Assembly (NCBI GenBank): GCA_934668515.1
Contig: CAKUNS010000002.1
Span: forward strand, 1-64,000
Length of the DNA: 64,000 nt
Reading direction: 5' to 3'
Source of the DNA: an uncultured Eggerthellaceae bacterium
GTDB taxonomy: Bacteria; Actinomycetota; Coriobacteriia; Coriobacteriales; Eggerthellaceae
Of this stretch, positions 48,833 to 57,002 are shown one piece after another (the first letter of the stretch is position 1; every line of letters starts with the position of its first letter). The position numbers and the translations under genes were made by a program. The notes under the pieces were generated by a model. The model saw only the letters and a program-made list of their open reading frames with translations. It did not search any database and was not told where the DNA came from.

Positions 48833-50140
48833 ATGTCTTCAAGTTCGGCTGATCAACGGGAAGCAACAGGTTCGTCTCTGCATGAAGCGGTTCGCGAGGA
48901 TCGCAAGATGCGCGCTGCAAAGCGCCACTTCTTGCAGGTCTGGACGCTGGTGGGAGCCTGCCTGCTCACCGCGGTCGTCGTTTATCTTCTCAATGTCCTT
49001 GCCATACCCGTCGGCATCATCATCTGGACCGTCATCATCTGCTTCATCTTGTCCGGCCCGGTGAACTTTTTCGAGCAGCATGGCATAAAGCGTGCATGGG
49101 GCACGCTGCTGGCGTACGTCCTTATGTTCACTGTGCTTGCCTTGCTGCTTTTCATCACGTTCTCGCCGACGTTCGGCATCAGCGAGCAGTTCCAGAACAT
49201 GGTCATGTCGCTTCCCGACTTCGCGCAATCGGTTATGGCGGCCGCGAACGGGTTCTACGATCGCTACGCCGACGTTCTTTCCAACTACAAGGTGCGCGAA
49301 GCGCTTGACTCCATTGCGCAATCGTTTGCCAGCTGGGCTTCGGGCGTTGCTGCCAGCAGCGCAAGCGGCGTGGTTTCCGCAGGCGCGGCTATCGGCAACG
49401 TCTGCCTGGTGGTGGGCTTTGCGTTCGTTGTGGCCTTCTGGATGCTTATGGAAGCACCGGGGCTAGGGCGTGAGGTTCGTCGCATCGTCGGCGACGACCG
49501 CCACGAGGAGCTTGCCATGCTGCATGCCACCGTCACTCGCGTGATGGGCGGCTACATCAAGGGCACGCTCATCCAGTGCGCCATCATCGGCGTGGGATGC
49601 GGCGTCCTGTTCGCCATCGTCGGCACGCCCAATGCGGCCGCGTTCGGCGTGATCACTGGCCTTCTGAACATCATCCCCGTCGTCGGCCCGTGGCTGGGCG
49701 GTTTCGTGGCGGCCCTCAGCAGCCTGTTCATCAGCCCGTTCACCGCGTTCGTGGCCCTTATCGGCACCATCGCCATTCAGCAGGCCGTCTACACTTTCGT
49801 GTCGCCTAAGCTGGTCGGCAACGCCGTTGACATCCATCCGGCGCTCACTTTCATCGCTTTGATGGCCGGCAGTGGTATAGGCGCCGCTATGAGCGGCCTT
49901 TCGGGTTCGCTTGTCGGTGCGCTTCTGTCCATTCCCGCTGTTGCGGTGATGAAGTCGGTGTTCGTCTACTACTTCGAGAAACGCACCGGTCGCCGTATCG
50001 TTTCGCCTGATGGCGTGTTCTTCTGTGGCAAAGACATCGGCGATGGGCAGATCGATCCCATGGTCGACGCCACCGGCCTTACCCTTGCCGACGCCGAAGC
50101 CGAGGCCGAAGCACGCGAGCGTGCGGGGCTTGGCCTGTGA
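48833..50140 (+). CDS. AI-2E family (PerM-type) membrane transporter
   Basis: This 435-residue polytopic protein belongs to the AI-2E exporter/PerM family. It has about eight hydrophobic segments, a soluble extracytoplasmic segment after helix 3 (SPTFGISEQFQNMVMSLPDFAQSVMAAANGFYDRYADVLSNYKVREALDSI), the diagnostic GLLNIIPVVGPWLGG motif and a QQAVYTFVSPKLVGNAVDIHPALTF segment. The actual substrate is unsettled for most members; relatives export AI-2 or act as Na+/H+ antiporters. The C-terminal 60 residues are acidic and cytosolic. It is expected to be co-transcribed with the coiled-coil protein upstream. Confidence 0.88.
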   Translation: MSSSSADQREATGSSLHEAVREDRKMRAAKRHFLQVWTLVGACLLTAVVVYLLNVLAIPVGIIIWTVIICFILSGPVNFFEQHGIKRAWGTLLAYVLMFTVLALLLFITFSPTFGISEQFQNMVMSLPDFAQSVMAAANGFYDRYADVLSNYKVREALDSIAQSFASWASGVAASSASGVVSAGAAIGNVCLVVGFAFVVAFWMLMEAPGLGREVRRIVGDDRHEELAMLHATVTRVMGGYIKGTLIQCAIIGVGCGVLFAIVGTPNAAAFGVITGLLNIIPVVGPWLGGFVAALSSLFISPFTAFVALIGTIAIQQAVYTFVSPKLVGNAVDIHPALTFIALMAGSGIGAAMSGLSGSLVGALLSIPAVAVMKSVFVYYFEKRTGRRIVSPDGVFFCGKDIGDGQIDPMVDATGLTLADAEAEAEARERAGLGL

Positions 50141-50256
50141 TCTCAGGTGGTGAACCTGGGCGTGCGCATCCGCGCGTGCGGGCTTGGGATTGTAAATCTG
50201 GCTTGTAGTTATTCGGGGTTGCGCCGATGATCTGCTGCGTTCTGTGCAAATAGGGG

Positions 50257-50262
50257 TAGAAT
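50257..50262 (+). promoter_or_regulatory. -10-like TAGAAT of alaS
   Basis: TAGAAT lies 103 bases before the alaS ATG. A GC-rich hairpin-forming leader follows, but no T-box specifier or antiterminator sequence was recognised. Confidence 0.4.
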
Positions 50263-50365
50263 TATCGGCACCGTTTTCAGGCGCCGCCTGGGAACGCGTT
50301 CATGGAATCGAATGCACGGGCAGATCGAGCACGTGAGCAAATAACAGATAGCGAGGATTCAACAC

Positions 50366-53038
50366 ATGCAGTACATGACTTCGGCTGAGATCCGCGAGAA
50401 GTACCTCAGCTTCTTCGAAAGCAAGGGGTGCAAGCGCCTGCCTTCGTCGTCCCTTATCCCCGACGATCCGTCGTTGCTTCTTACCAGCGCCGGCATGGTG
50501 CAGTTCAAGCCGTACTTCCTGCATGTGAAGGAGTTCGACCCCAACTACATCGGCGCCACCACCGTCCAGAAGTGCGTGCGCACCAACGACATCGACATCA
50601 TCGGCACCGACGGCCGTCACCTGAGCTTCTTCGAGATGCTGGGCAACTTCAGCTTCGGCAAGTACTTCAAGAAGGAGATGTGCGCCTGGGCCATGGAGTT
50701 CTCCACCGAGGTTTTGGGCCTTCCGAAGGAGAAGCTCTACTTCACCGTGTTCCTTGACGACGACGAGACCATTGAGATCTGGAAGAGCCTCGGCGTTGAC
50801 GAAAGCCACATCACCCGTTTGGGCGAGGACGACAACTTCTGGCGCGCCGGCCCCACCGGCCCCTGCGGCCCCTGCTCCGAGCTGTACTACGACCAGGGCT
50901 CCGAGTTCGGCTGCGGCAAGGAAGACTGCGGCCCCGGCTGCGAGTGCGACCGCTTCCTTGAGTACTGGAACCTTGTTTTCACTCAGTACGACGGCCAGGA
51001 AGACGGCACGCTTGCCCCGCTTCCCACCAAGAACATCGATACCGGCCTGGGCCTCGAGCGCATGGCCGCCATCATGCAGGGCGTTCAGGGCAACTTCGAG
51101 ACCAACGAGCTGCGCGGCCTTATCTCTTTGGGCGAGCATCTTTCCGGCAAGAACTACGTTGGTTCCGCCAACACCGCTGCCGTCAAGGGCGAGCAGGGCG
51201 CCATCAACACCAGCCTGCGCATCATTTCCGACCATGCTCGCAGCGTTTCGTTCATGATCGCCGACGGCATCCTGCCTTCTAACGAGGGTCGCGGATACGT
51301 TCTGCGCCGTCTTCTGCGCCGCGCTGTCATGCACGGCCATAAGCTGGGCATCGAGGGTCCGTTCCTGGGCAAGTACCTGGCTCAGATCGTCGACACCATG
51401 GGCAGCGTTTATCCCGAGCTGGTTGCTAACCGCGAGCTTATCGAGCGCGTCATCCTTTCCGAGGAAGAGCGCTTCGGCAAGACGCTGCGCACCGGCCAGA
51501 CCTATCTTGAGGGCGCATTGCGCGACCTTTCCGCAGGCGATGTCCTTTCGGGCGAGCAGGCATTCACTCTGCATGACACTTACGGGTTCCCCATCGAGCT
51601 TACCGAGGAGATCTGCGCTGAAAGCGGCATCGGCGTGGATAAGGACGGCTTTGACGTGTGCATGGCCGCTCAGCGTGACCGCGCCCGTGCTGCAACCAAG
51701 GACGACGCCGAGGCCGCATGGTCCACGTTCGGCGGCGTTCATGCCGAGCTGCTGAAGCAGGAAGGCGCCACGAACTTCGTGGGCTACGACAAGCTTCAGG
51801 CCAACGCCCGCATCATCGCAGTTATCAAGGACGGCAAGCGCGTTGCCTCGCTTTCCGAGGGCGACGAGGGCGAGATCATCCTTGACACTACGCCGTTCTA
51901 TGCGGAAATGGGCGGCGAGGTTGGCGACACCGGCGTTATCGAGACGCCCGACGCCGCCGCTCAGGTTGTGAACACCAAGGCTCCCGAAAAGGGCCTTACC
52001 AGTCACTACGTGAAGGTCACACGCGGCACTTTGGTCGAGGGCGAGTCTGCAACGGCTTCTGTTGACGCGCTTCGTCGTGCTCAGGTTGCCCGCAACCACA
52101 CCGCAACCCATATCCTGCATGCTTCGCTTCGCAAGGTTCTGGGCGACCACGTGAACCAGGCTGGTTCTTACGTCGGTCCCGATCGCCTGCGTTTCGACTT
52201 CACCCACTTCTCACCGGTCACCCGCGAAGAGATCGAGCAGATCGAGCTTATCGCCAACCAGGCAATCATGAGCGCTATGCCCATGAGCATCTACGAAACC
52301 TCTCTTGACGAGGCGCGTGCTTCGGGTGTTACCGCTCTGTTCGGCGAGAAGTACGGTGAGAAGGTCCGCGTTGTCGAGGCCGGCGAGTTCTCTCGCGAGT
52401 TGTGCGGCGGCTGTCATGTTGCCAACACCGCCGAGATCGGCTTCCTGAAGGTCGTTTCCGAGTCCAACGTCGCTGCCAACACGCGCCGCATCGAGGCCGT
52501 CACCAGCTTCGGCGCCCTTGAGTACGTCAACAAGATCGAGACCGAGCTTCGCGCTGCGGCCGACGGCCTGCATGTTGCGATGTTCGAGGTTGCCGACCGT
52601 GCTGCCGCTAACGCTCAGGCTCTCAAGGAAGCTCAGCAGAAGGCTAAGGCAGGCCAGCAGGCTGCTGCAGCCGAGGGTTTGGACGCCGTGTTGAAGAACG
52701 CTTTCGCAAGCGCTGCCGGCTACCCCGTGGTTGTTGCTCATATCGCCGGCGCCGAGACCAGCGCGCTGCGTAACGCCTGGGACATCATCCGTGCTCGCAT
52801 GGAGGCTCCCGGCGCCGCTGTTCTTGCAGGCGATAAGGACGGCAAGCCCATCATCATGGCTGCAGGCACCGACGAGGCAGTTGCCGCAGGCTTCAATGCC
52901 GGCGCCATCATCAAGGCCGTTGCCCCTGCCGTCAAGGGCGGCGGCGGTGGCAAGCCCACCATGGCCCAGGCTGGCGGCAAGGACGTCGCGGGCATTCCGG
53001 CTGCGCTTGAGCAGGCTCGCGAGATCCTGACCAAGTAG
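50366..53038 (+). CDS. alaS: alanyl-tRNA synthetase
   Basis: This class II synthetase charges tRNA-Ala and edits Ser/Gly mischarging. The 890-residue protein is standard length. The catalytic core shows KRLPSSSLIPDDPSLLLTSAGMVQFKPYFL, FFEMLGNFSFGKYFK and GPTGPCGPCSEL. A cysteine-rich insertion near residues 180-195 (EFGCGKEDCGPGCECD) could bind metal. The editing domain has HTATHILH with His578 and His582, and CGGCH with Cys680 and His684, the four zinc ligands. The C-Ala domain, with a GGGGGKPTMAQAGGKD-type Gly-rich end, completes the protein. GAGG lies about ten bases before the ATG. Confidence 0.97.
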   Translation: MQYMTSAEIREKYLSFFESKGCKRLPSSSLIPDDPSLLLTSAGMVQFKPYFLHVKEFDPNYIGATTVQKCVRTNDIDIIGTDGRHLSFFEMLGNFSFGKYFKKEMCAWAMEFSTEVLGLPKEKLYFTVFLDDDETIEIWKSLGVDESHITRLGEDDNFWRAGPTGPCGPCSELYYDQGSEFGCGKEDCGPGCECDRFLEYWNLVFTQYDGQEDGTLAPLPTKNIDTGLGLERMAAIMQGVQGNFETNELRGLISLGEHLSGKNYVGSANTAAVKGEQGAINTSLRIISDHARSVSFMIADGILPSNEGRGYVLRRLLRRAVMHGHKLGIEGPFLGKYLAQIVDTMGSVYPELVANRELIERVILSEEERFGKTLRTGQTYLEGALRDLSAGDVLSGEQAFTLHDTYGFPIELTEEICAESGIGVDKDGFDVCMAAQRDRARAATKDDAEAAWSTFGGVHAELLKQEGATNFVGYDKLQANARIIAVIKDGKRVASLSEGDEGEIILDTTPFYAEMGGEVGDTGVIETPDAAAQVVNTKAPEKGLTSHYVKVTRGTLVEGESATASVDALRRAQVARNHTATHILHASLRKVLGDHVNQAGSYVGPDRLRFDFTHFSPVTREEIEQIELIANQAIMSAMPMSIYETSLDEARASGVTALFGEKYGEKVRVVEAGEFSRELCGGCHVANTAEIGFLKVVSESNVAANTRRIEAVTSFGALEYVNKIETELRAAADGLHVAMFEVADRAAANAQALKEAQQKAKAGQQAAAAEGLDAVLKNAFASAAGYPVVVAHIAGAETSALRNAWDIIRARMEAPGAAVLAGDKDGKPIIMAAGTDEAVAAGFNAGAIIKAVAPAVKGGGGGKPTMAQAGGKDVAGIPAALEQAREILTK

Positions 53039-53154
53039 CTTTGCTTCAGCTGCATACGTGCTGATAAACCCCATATTGTTCAAAGGCGGGGAGTAACTGG
53101 AAACGGTTGCTCCTTGCTTCTTTTTCGGATGCGTTTAGGGCGTCTGCGTTCTGT

Positions 53155-53160
53155 ATAATG
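53155..53160 (+). promoter_or_regulatory. -10 element (TATAAT) of the amidohydrolase gene
   Basis: A perfect TATAAT, directly preceded by TG, lies 32 bases before the ATG at 53193. No strong -35 is seen. Confidence 0.5.
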
Positions 53161-53192
53161 ACGCAAAGTTCGCAAGGTGGAAGGAGAGTAAG

Positions 53193-54512
53193 ATGGGGAA
53201 GAACGCTTCCTTTGAAATCGCGCCCGGTGCTAAAACGGCGTACATCAACGCCAACGTGCTTGACGGAACCGAGAACATGGAAGTTCTTGAAAACTACGCG
53301 GTTGTCGTCGAGGGCCAGCATATCGCTGTTGTATCGCCTATGGCCGAGGCTGACCTGGACGGCTGCGAGACGGTAGATCTGAAGGGCGCGTATTTGCTTC
53401 CCGGTCTTGTCAACATGCATGTTCACCTTGCCGGCAACGGAAAGCCCCAGAAGAAGCAGCGCGACAACGAAGCGCTGGTCAAGAAGGTCATGGCTAATGG
53501 TTTGACGCGTGCCGTTGCTTATCGATTGGTTTCCGAATACGCGCGTTTGGAGTTGCATAGCGGTGTCACGACCATCCGTACGGTGGGCGGCCTGGGCGAT
53601 TTTGACACGCGCGTGCGCGATGCCGGTCTTGCCGGCCAGCTTGAGGCCCCGCGTATCCTTGCCGCTAACGAGGGTATCTCGGTTCCCGGCGGTCACATGG
53701 CGGGCTCAGTCGCCATTGCCGCGCACAGCATTCCCGAGGCGCTTGTGCAGGTGGATATCGCCAAGTCGCAGGGTGCCGACCTTATCAAGCTCATGATCAC
53801 CGGTGGCGTGCTTGACGCAACCGAGAAGGGTACCCCGGGCGAGATGAAGATGGACCCCGCCATGGTTAGCGCGGTGTGCGACAAGGCTCATGAGCTTGGG
53901 TTCCTTGTTGCCGCCCATGTCGAATCGACTGAAGGCGTTCGCGTGGCGCTTGAGGGCGGCGTCGATTCCATCGAGCACGGCGCTGCGCCCACCGACGAGA
54001 TCATGGATCTCTTCAAGAAGAATCAGTCGTTCCTGTGCACCACGATCTCGCCCGCTTTGCCGTATGCGTTGTTCGACCGCTCGGTTTCCAATGCCAGCGA
54101 GGTCGAGCAGTACAACGGCAACATGGTGTTCGAGGGCGTCATCGCCAATTCGAAGGCGGCTTTGGAACAGGGCGTGCCTGTTGCCCTTGGCAATGATGTT
54201 GGGTGTCCTTGGATCACGCAGTACGACTTCTGGCGCGAACTTCGCTACTTCGAGAAGTACGTGGGCGTGTCGCGCAAGTTCGCCCTTCATACGGCGACGC
54301 TGCGCAACGCCGAGCTTGCGGGAGTGGGCGACATCACCGGTTCCATCGAGGTGGGGAAGTGCGCCGACATGATCGTGGTGGATTCCAACCCGCTCGACGA
54401 CCTGTGCGCGCTGCGCACGGTGAAGCATGTGGTTCATCGCGGGCATTTCATCGCCCAGCCCAAGGTTAAGCGCAATGCCGTGGTTGACCGCGAGCTGGAT
54501 AAGTTCCTGTAG
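53193..54512 (+). CDS. amidohydrolase (imidazolonepropionase/prolidase-like)
   Basis: This 439-residue TIM-barrel metal hydrolase has all binuclear ligands: His76 and His78 (NMHVHL), Lys199 (LIKLMITGG, the likely carbamylated lysine), His242 (VAAHVES), His262 (SIEHG) and Asp335 (GNDVG). The pattern, including VTTIRTVGGLGDFDTRVRD and PGGHMAG, matches the imidazolonepropionase-like group that includes bacterial Xaa-Pro/Xaa-Arg dipeptidases and ochratoxinase. The substrate cannot be assigned. It is cytosolic, with a good AAGGAGAG ribosome site and its own -10 element. It stands alone between alaS and the nitroreductase. Confidence 0.85.
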   Translation: MGKNASFEIAPGAKTAYINANVLDGTENMEVLENYAVVVEGQHIAVVSPMAEADLDGCETVDLKGAYLLPGLVNMHVHLAGNGKPQKKQRDNEALVKKVMANGLTRAVAYRLVSEYARLELHSGVTTIRTVGGLGDFDTRVRDAGLAGQLEAPRILAANEGISVPGGHMAGSVAIAAHSIPEALVQVDIAKSQGADLIKLMITGGVLDATEKGTPGEMKMDPAMVSAVCDKAHELGFLVAAHVESTEGVRVALEGGVDSIEHGAAPTDEIMDLFKKNQSFLCTTISPALPYALFDRSVSNASEVEQYNGNMVFEGVIANSKAALEQGVPVALGNDVGCPWITQYDFWRELRYFEKYVGVSRKFALHTATLRNAELAGVGDITGSIEVGKCADMIVVDSNPLDDLCALRTVKHVVHRGHFIAQPKVKRNAVVDRELDKFL

Positions 54513-54546
54513 GGCGGCGTAACGGCGCGAACCGCCGCAAGCGCGT

Positions 54547-55047
54547 TTAACGCTCGTGAACGCGCGAAGCGTCGAAGCGGCTGGGTCCCTGGGCGTTCGC
54601 TTCGCCGTCAGGGATGCCGCAGGGGGCAAGTGCGAACGGCGTCAGGTCTGAAGGGATGTCGAGCGCGGTGCGTACGCCCTCGATGCGGTCTGGGTAACCC
54701 TCGATGGCCATCCAAACGCCGCCAAGACCCTGATTCACGCATTCAAGAAGCAGGTTCTCTATAGCTGCCGACATATCCACCGGAGCGCACTCGGGCAGCG
54801 GGACATTTTCGCGCATGCATGGCACGATCACGATGGGTGCGGTTGCGGCGCGCTTGGCGTAAGGCGATGCGGCGGCAAGCTGTGCGCGCACATCGGCGTC
54901 GCGCACGACGTAGAATTCCCAGGGCTGCTGGTTGCCGCCCGAAGGCGCGGCCATAGCCGCACGAAGAAGTTCGGTCACTGCTTCGACGCTGACTGGCTCG
55001 TCTTTGAAACGGCGTACGCTTGCTCGCTTGGCGATCTGGTCTATCAT
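54547..55047 (-). CDS. nitroreductase family FMN protein
   Basis: This 166-residue flavoenzyme of the nitroreductase superfamily reduces substrates with NAD(P)H through FMN. Recognisable are the N-terminal RASVRRFKDEPVSVEAVTELLRAAMAAPSGGNQQPWEFYVV (FMN phosphate and ribityl contacts), AAIENLLLECVNQGLGGVWMAIEGYPDR and the final LAPCGIPDGE. The size fits the short, homodimeric subgroup common in anaerobes. The ATG at 55047 starts at the conserved region; a GTG three codons earlier is possible. It is divergent from the first arylsulfotransferase-like gene, and the shared 252-base gap has two related palindromes. Confidence 0.87.
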   Translation of the reverse strand: MIDQIAKRASVRRFKDEPVSVEAVTELLRAAMAAPSGGNQQPWEFYVVRDADVRAQLAAASPYAKRAATAPIVIVPCMRENVPLPECAPVDMSAAIENLLLECVNQGLGGVWMAIEGYPDRIEGVRTALDIPSDLTPFALAPCGIPDGEANAQGPSRFDASRVHER

Positions 55048-55120
55048 GGCGATCACGCTTCCTTTTCTTCGGTTCACGACCTTCAGGCACATTCTACTTC
55101 GAATCCGTCGTCTTCGTAAT

Positions 55121-55254
55121 CATCGGATATCCCGAATGCAACGAACAGGTTACAGTCGTTTCTATAGCTCATTCTTATATCAACACCGCTAGAACCTGCG
55201 GTAATATGCAGAAGTGATCTGCTGTAGTCAGATACGTCATCGGGAATACCGATG
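55121..55254. promoter_or_regulatory. two operator-like palindromes between nitroreductase and arylsulfotransferase genes
   Basis: Site 2 is a perfect CATCGG-N5-CCGATG at 55238-55254, 45 bases before the ASST-like start. Site 1 at 55121-55138 reads CATCGG-N5-CCGAATG, 73 bases from the nitroreductase start. The related half-sites suggest one regulator serving both divergent genes. Confidence 0.45.
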
Positions 55255-55299
55255 AAAGAGAGATTTAGGGTTTGCGGTAACACAGGAGAAAGGTACGTT

Positions 55300-56727
55300 A
55301 TGGGACGTCCAACCATCTATCCCACCGGCACCACTGTTTATGATCCCGATAAGTGCCAGAACGGCTACACCGTTTTGTCCATCCCGCCTCTGGGCGTCAT
55401 CCTACTTGACATGAACGGCAAGGTCGTTCGTCGTTGGAAGGATTTCTACGGCTTCCCGCCCAAGATGCTTCCCGGTGGCCACATGATCGCCTCTAAGGCT
55501 ACGCGTCCGGCCGAGAATGGCTATCAGGACCAGGAAGACTTGACCATGGTTGACATGGACGGCAACGTCGAATGGACCTTCAATCACAACCAGCTGATCA
55601 ACGACCCCGACGGCGAGCGTTGGATGGCCCGTCAGCATCACGACTTCCAGGTTTCCGGCAACTCCGTTGGTTATTGGGTTCCGGGCATGGATCCCGATCC
55701 CAACTTCGACAAGATGCTGCTCCTCACGCACAACGACGTGAAGAAGCCGAAGATCAGCCCGCAGAACCTGCTTGAGGACCGCCTGATCGAGATCGACCGT
55801 GAGGGCAATTTGCTGTGGGAGTGGAAGATGCTCGACCACTTCAACGAGTTCGGTCTGACCGAGGCTCAGAAGAACGTCATCTTCCGCAGCCCCAACGTCC
55901 AGCACGCCGGCCCCGAGGGTCAGGGCGACCTGTTCCACGTGAACTGCGCCTCTTACCTGGGCCCCAACCATTGGTACGACGAGGGCGATGAGCGCTTCAA
56001 CCCCGAGAACATCATTATGGACTCGCGTGAGTGCAACATGATGTGGATCATCTCCCACGAGACCGGCGAGGTTGTCTGGCAGGTCGGCCCCGACTTCACC
56101 AAGACGCCCGAGCTGCGTTTGTTCGGCACCATCGTCGGCCCGCACCACACGCATATGATCCCCAAGGGCTTGCCGGGCGAGGGCCACGTCATGGTCTACG
56201 ACAACGGCGGCTGGGCTGGCTATGGTCTGCCGAACCAGTTTTCCAAGATCGGCGGCAAGGCGGTTCGTCGCGATTACTCGCGCGTCGTCGAGTTCGACCC
56301 CACCACGCTCGAGATCGTCTGGGAGTGCAAGGGCGAGAAGGAGGGCATGACCGTCGACGGCGGCTTCAACCCCAAGGCCTCCGACTTCTACAGCCCGCTG
56401 ACCTCCGACGCCCAGCGCCTGCCCAACGGCAACACGCTGATCTGCGAGGGCGTTTCCTGCATTCTGCGCGAGGTCACGCCCGAGAACCAGATCGTTTGGG
56501 AGTACGTCGTTCCTGCCGAGACGTTCCTGTATCGCGCTTACCGCATTCCCTACGAGTGGGTTCCGCAGCTGGAGAAGCCGGTCGAGACCCCGGTCGAGCG
56601 TCTGGACCTCTTCAATTTCCAGGTGCCGGGCGCCGCTCCCACCGACTGGGAGAGCGCCGTGGTCGAGGTCGAGGGCGCGCACGCGTTCGACACCCAGATG
56701 GCCAAGTGCGTCGAGAGCCTTGACTAA
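55300..56727 (+). CDS. arylsulfotransferase-like protein 1 (no signal peptide)
   Basis: This 475-residue beta-propeller protein is of the PAPS-independent arylsulfotransferase (ASST, Pfam Arylsulfotrans) family, which moves sulfate between phenolic esters through a sulfo-histidine intermediate. Propeller repeats are evident as MVDMDGNVEWTF, LIEIDREGNLLWEW, ETGEVVWQVG and PENQIVWEY. Candidate catalytic histidines are RQHHDFQ (His113-114) and GPHHTHM (His282, 283, 285), followed by the YDNGGWAGYG motif. Characterised ASSTs are periplasmic and exported, but this protein has no signal peptide; the MGRPTIYPTGTTVYDPD start is shared with the adjacent paralogue. The ATG at 55300 has GGAGAAAGG upstream. 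Confidence 0.82.
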   Translation: MGRPTIYPTGTTVYDPDKCQNGYTVLSIPPLGVILLDMNGKVVRRWKDFYGFPPKMLPGGHMIASKATRPAENGYQDQEDLTMVDMDGNVEWTFNHNQLINDPDGERWMARQHHDFQVSGNSVGYWVPGMDPDPNFDKMLLLTHNDVKKPKISPQNLLEDRLIEIDREGNLLWEWKMLDHFNEFGLTEAQKNVIFRSPNVQHAGPEGQGDLFHVNCASYLGPNHWYDEGDERFNPENIIMDSRECNMMWIISHETGEVVWQVGPDFTKTPELRLFGTIVGPHHTHMIPKGLPGEGHVMVYDNGGWAGYGLPNQFSKIGGKAVRRDYSRVVEFDPTTLEIVWECKGEKEGMTVDGGFNPKASDFYSPLTSDAQRLPNGNTLICEGVSCILREVTPENQIVWEYVVPAETFLYRAYRIPYEWVPQLEKPVETPVERLDLFNFQVPGAAPTDWESAVVEVEGAHAFDTQMAKCVESLD

Positions 56728-56760
56728 CTAATCGGAAAACTCGGCCGAAATAGTTGGTTC

Positions 56761-56807
56761 AATAAAGGCAGGTTGGAGCTGAATTACGGCCCTGACCTGC
56801 CTTTATT
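56761..56807. terminator. terminator between the two arylsulfotransferase-like genes
   Basis: The perfect 13-bp arms AATAAAGGCAGGT/ACCTGCCTTTATT enclose a 21-base loop, with ATT-rich sequence after. It lies 33 bases after the first gene, so the second gene needs its own promoter in the 56808-57002 gap, where I see no convincing one. Confidence 0.72.
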
Positions 56808-57002
56808 ATTTGAATAGTTAATATGTCGGCATTACCTCCCGTTTCTAGATCTGATGGGAAAACCGACAGATCGTGTTTGTTTGCAAATCAGAGAAGTAGG
56901 CCCTTTAAGCTGTTCTTGTGATCGTTTCTCGCATAATCTATGGACTGTTCGACCGTATCAGGATCGGCGTGGAGTGCGCCGACGTTGCGAGAAAGGAACG
57001 AC

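Noticed and set aside
50141..50365. T-box leader for alaS (and likewise for metG at 27957-28137)
   Set aside because: No antiterminator T-box consensus (GGGTGGNACCGCG) is seen in either leader.
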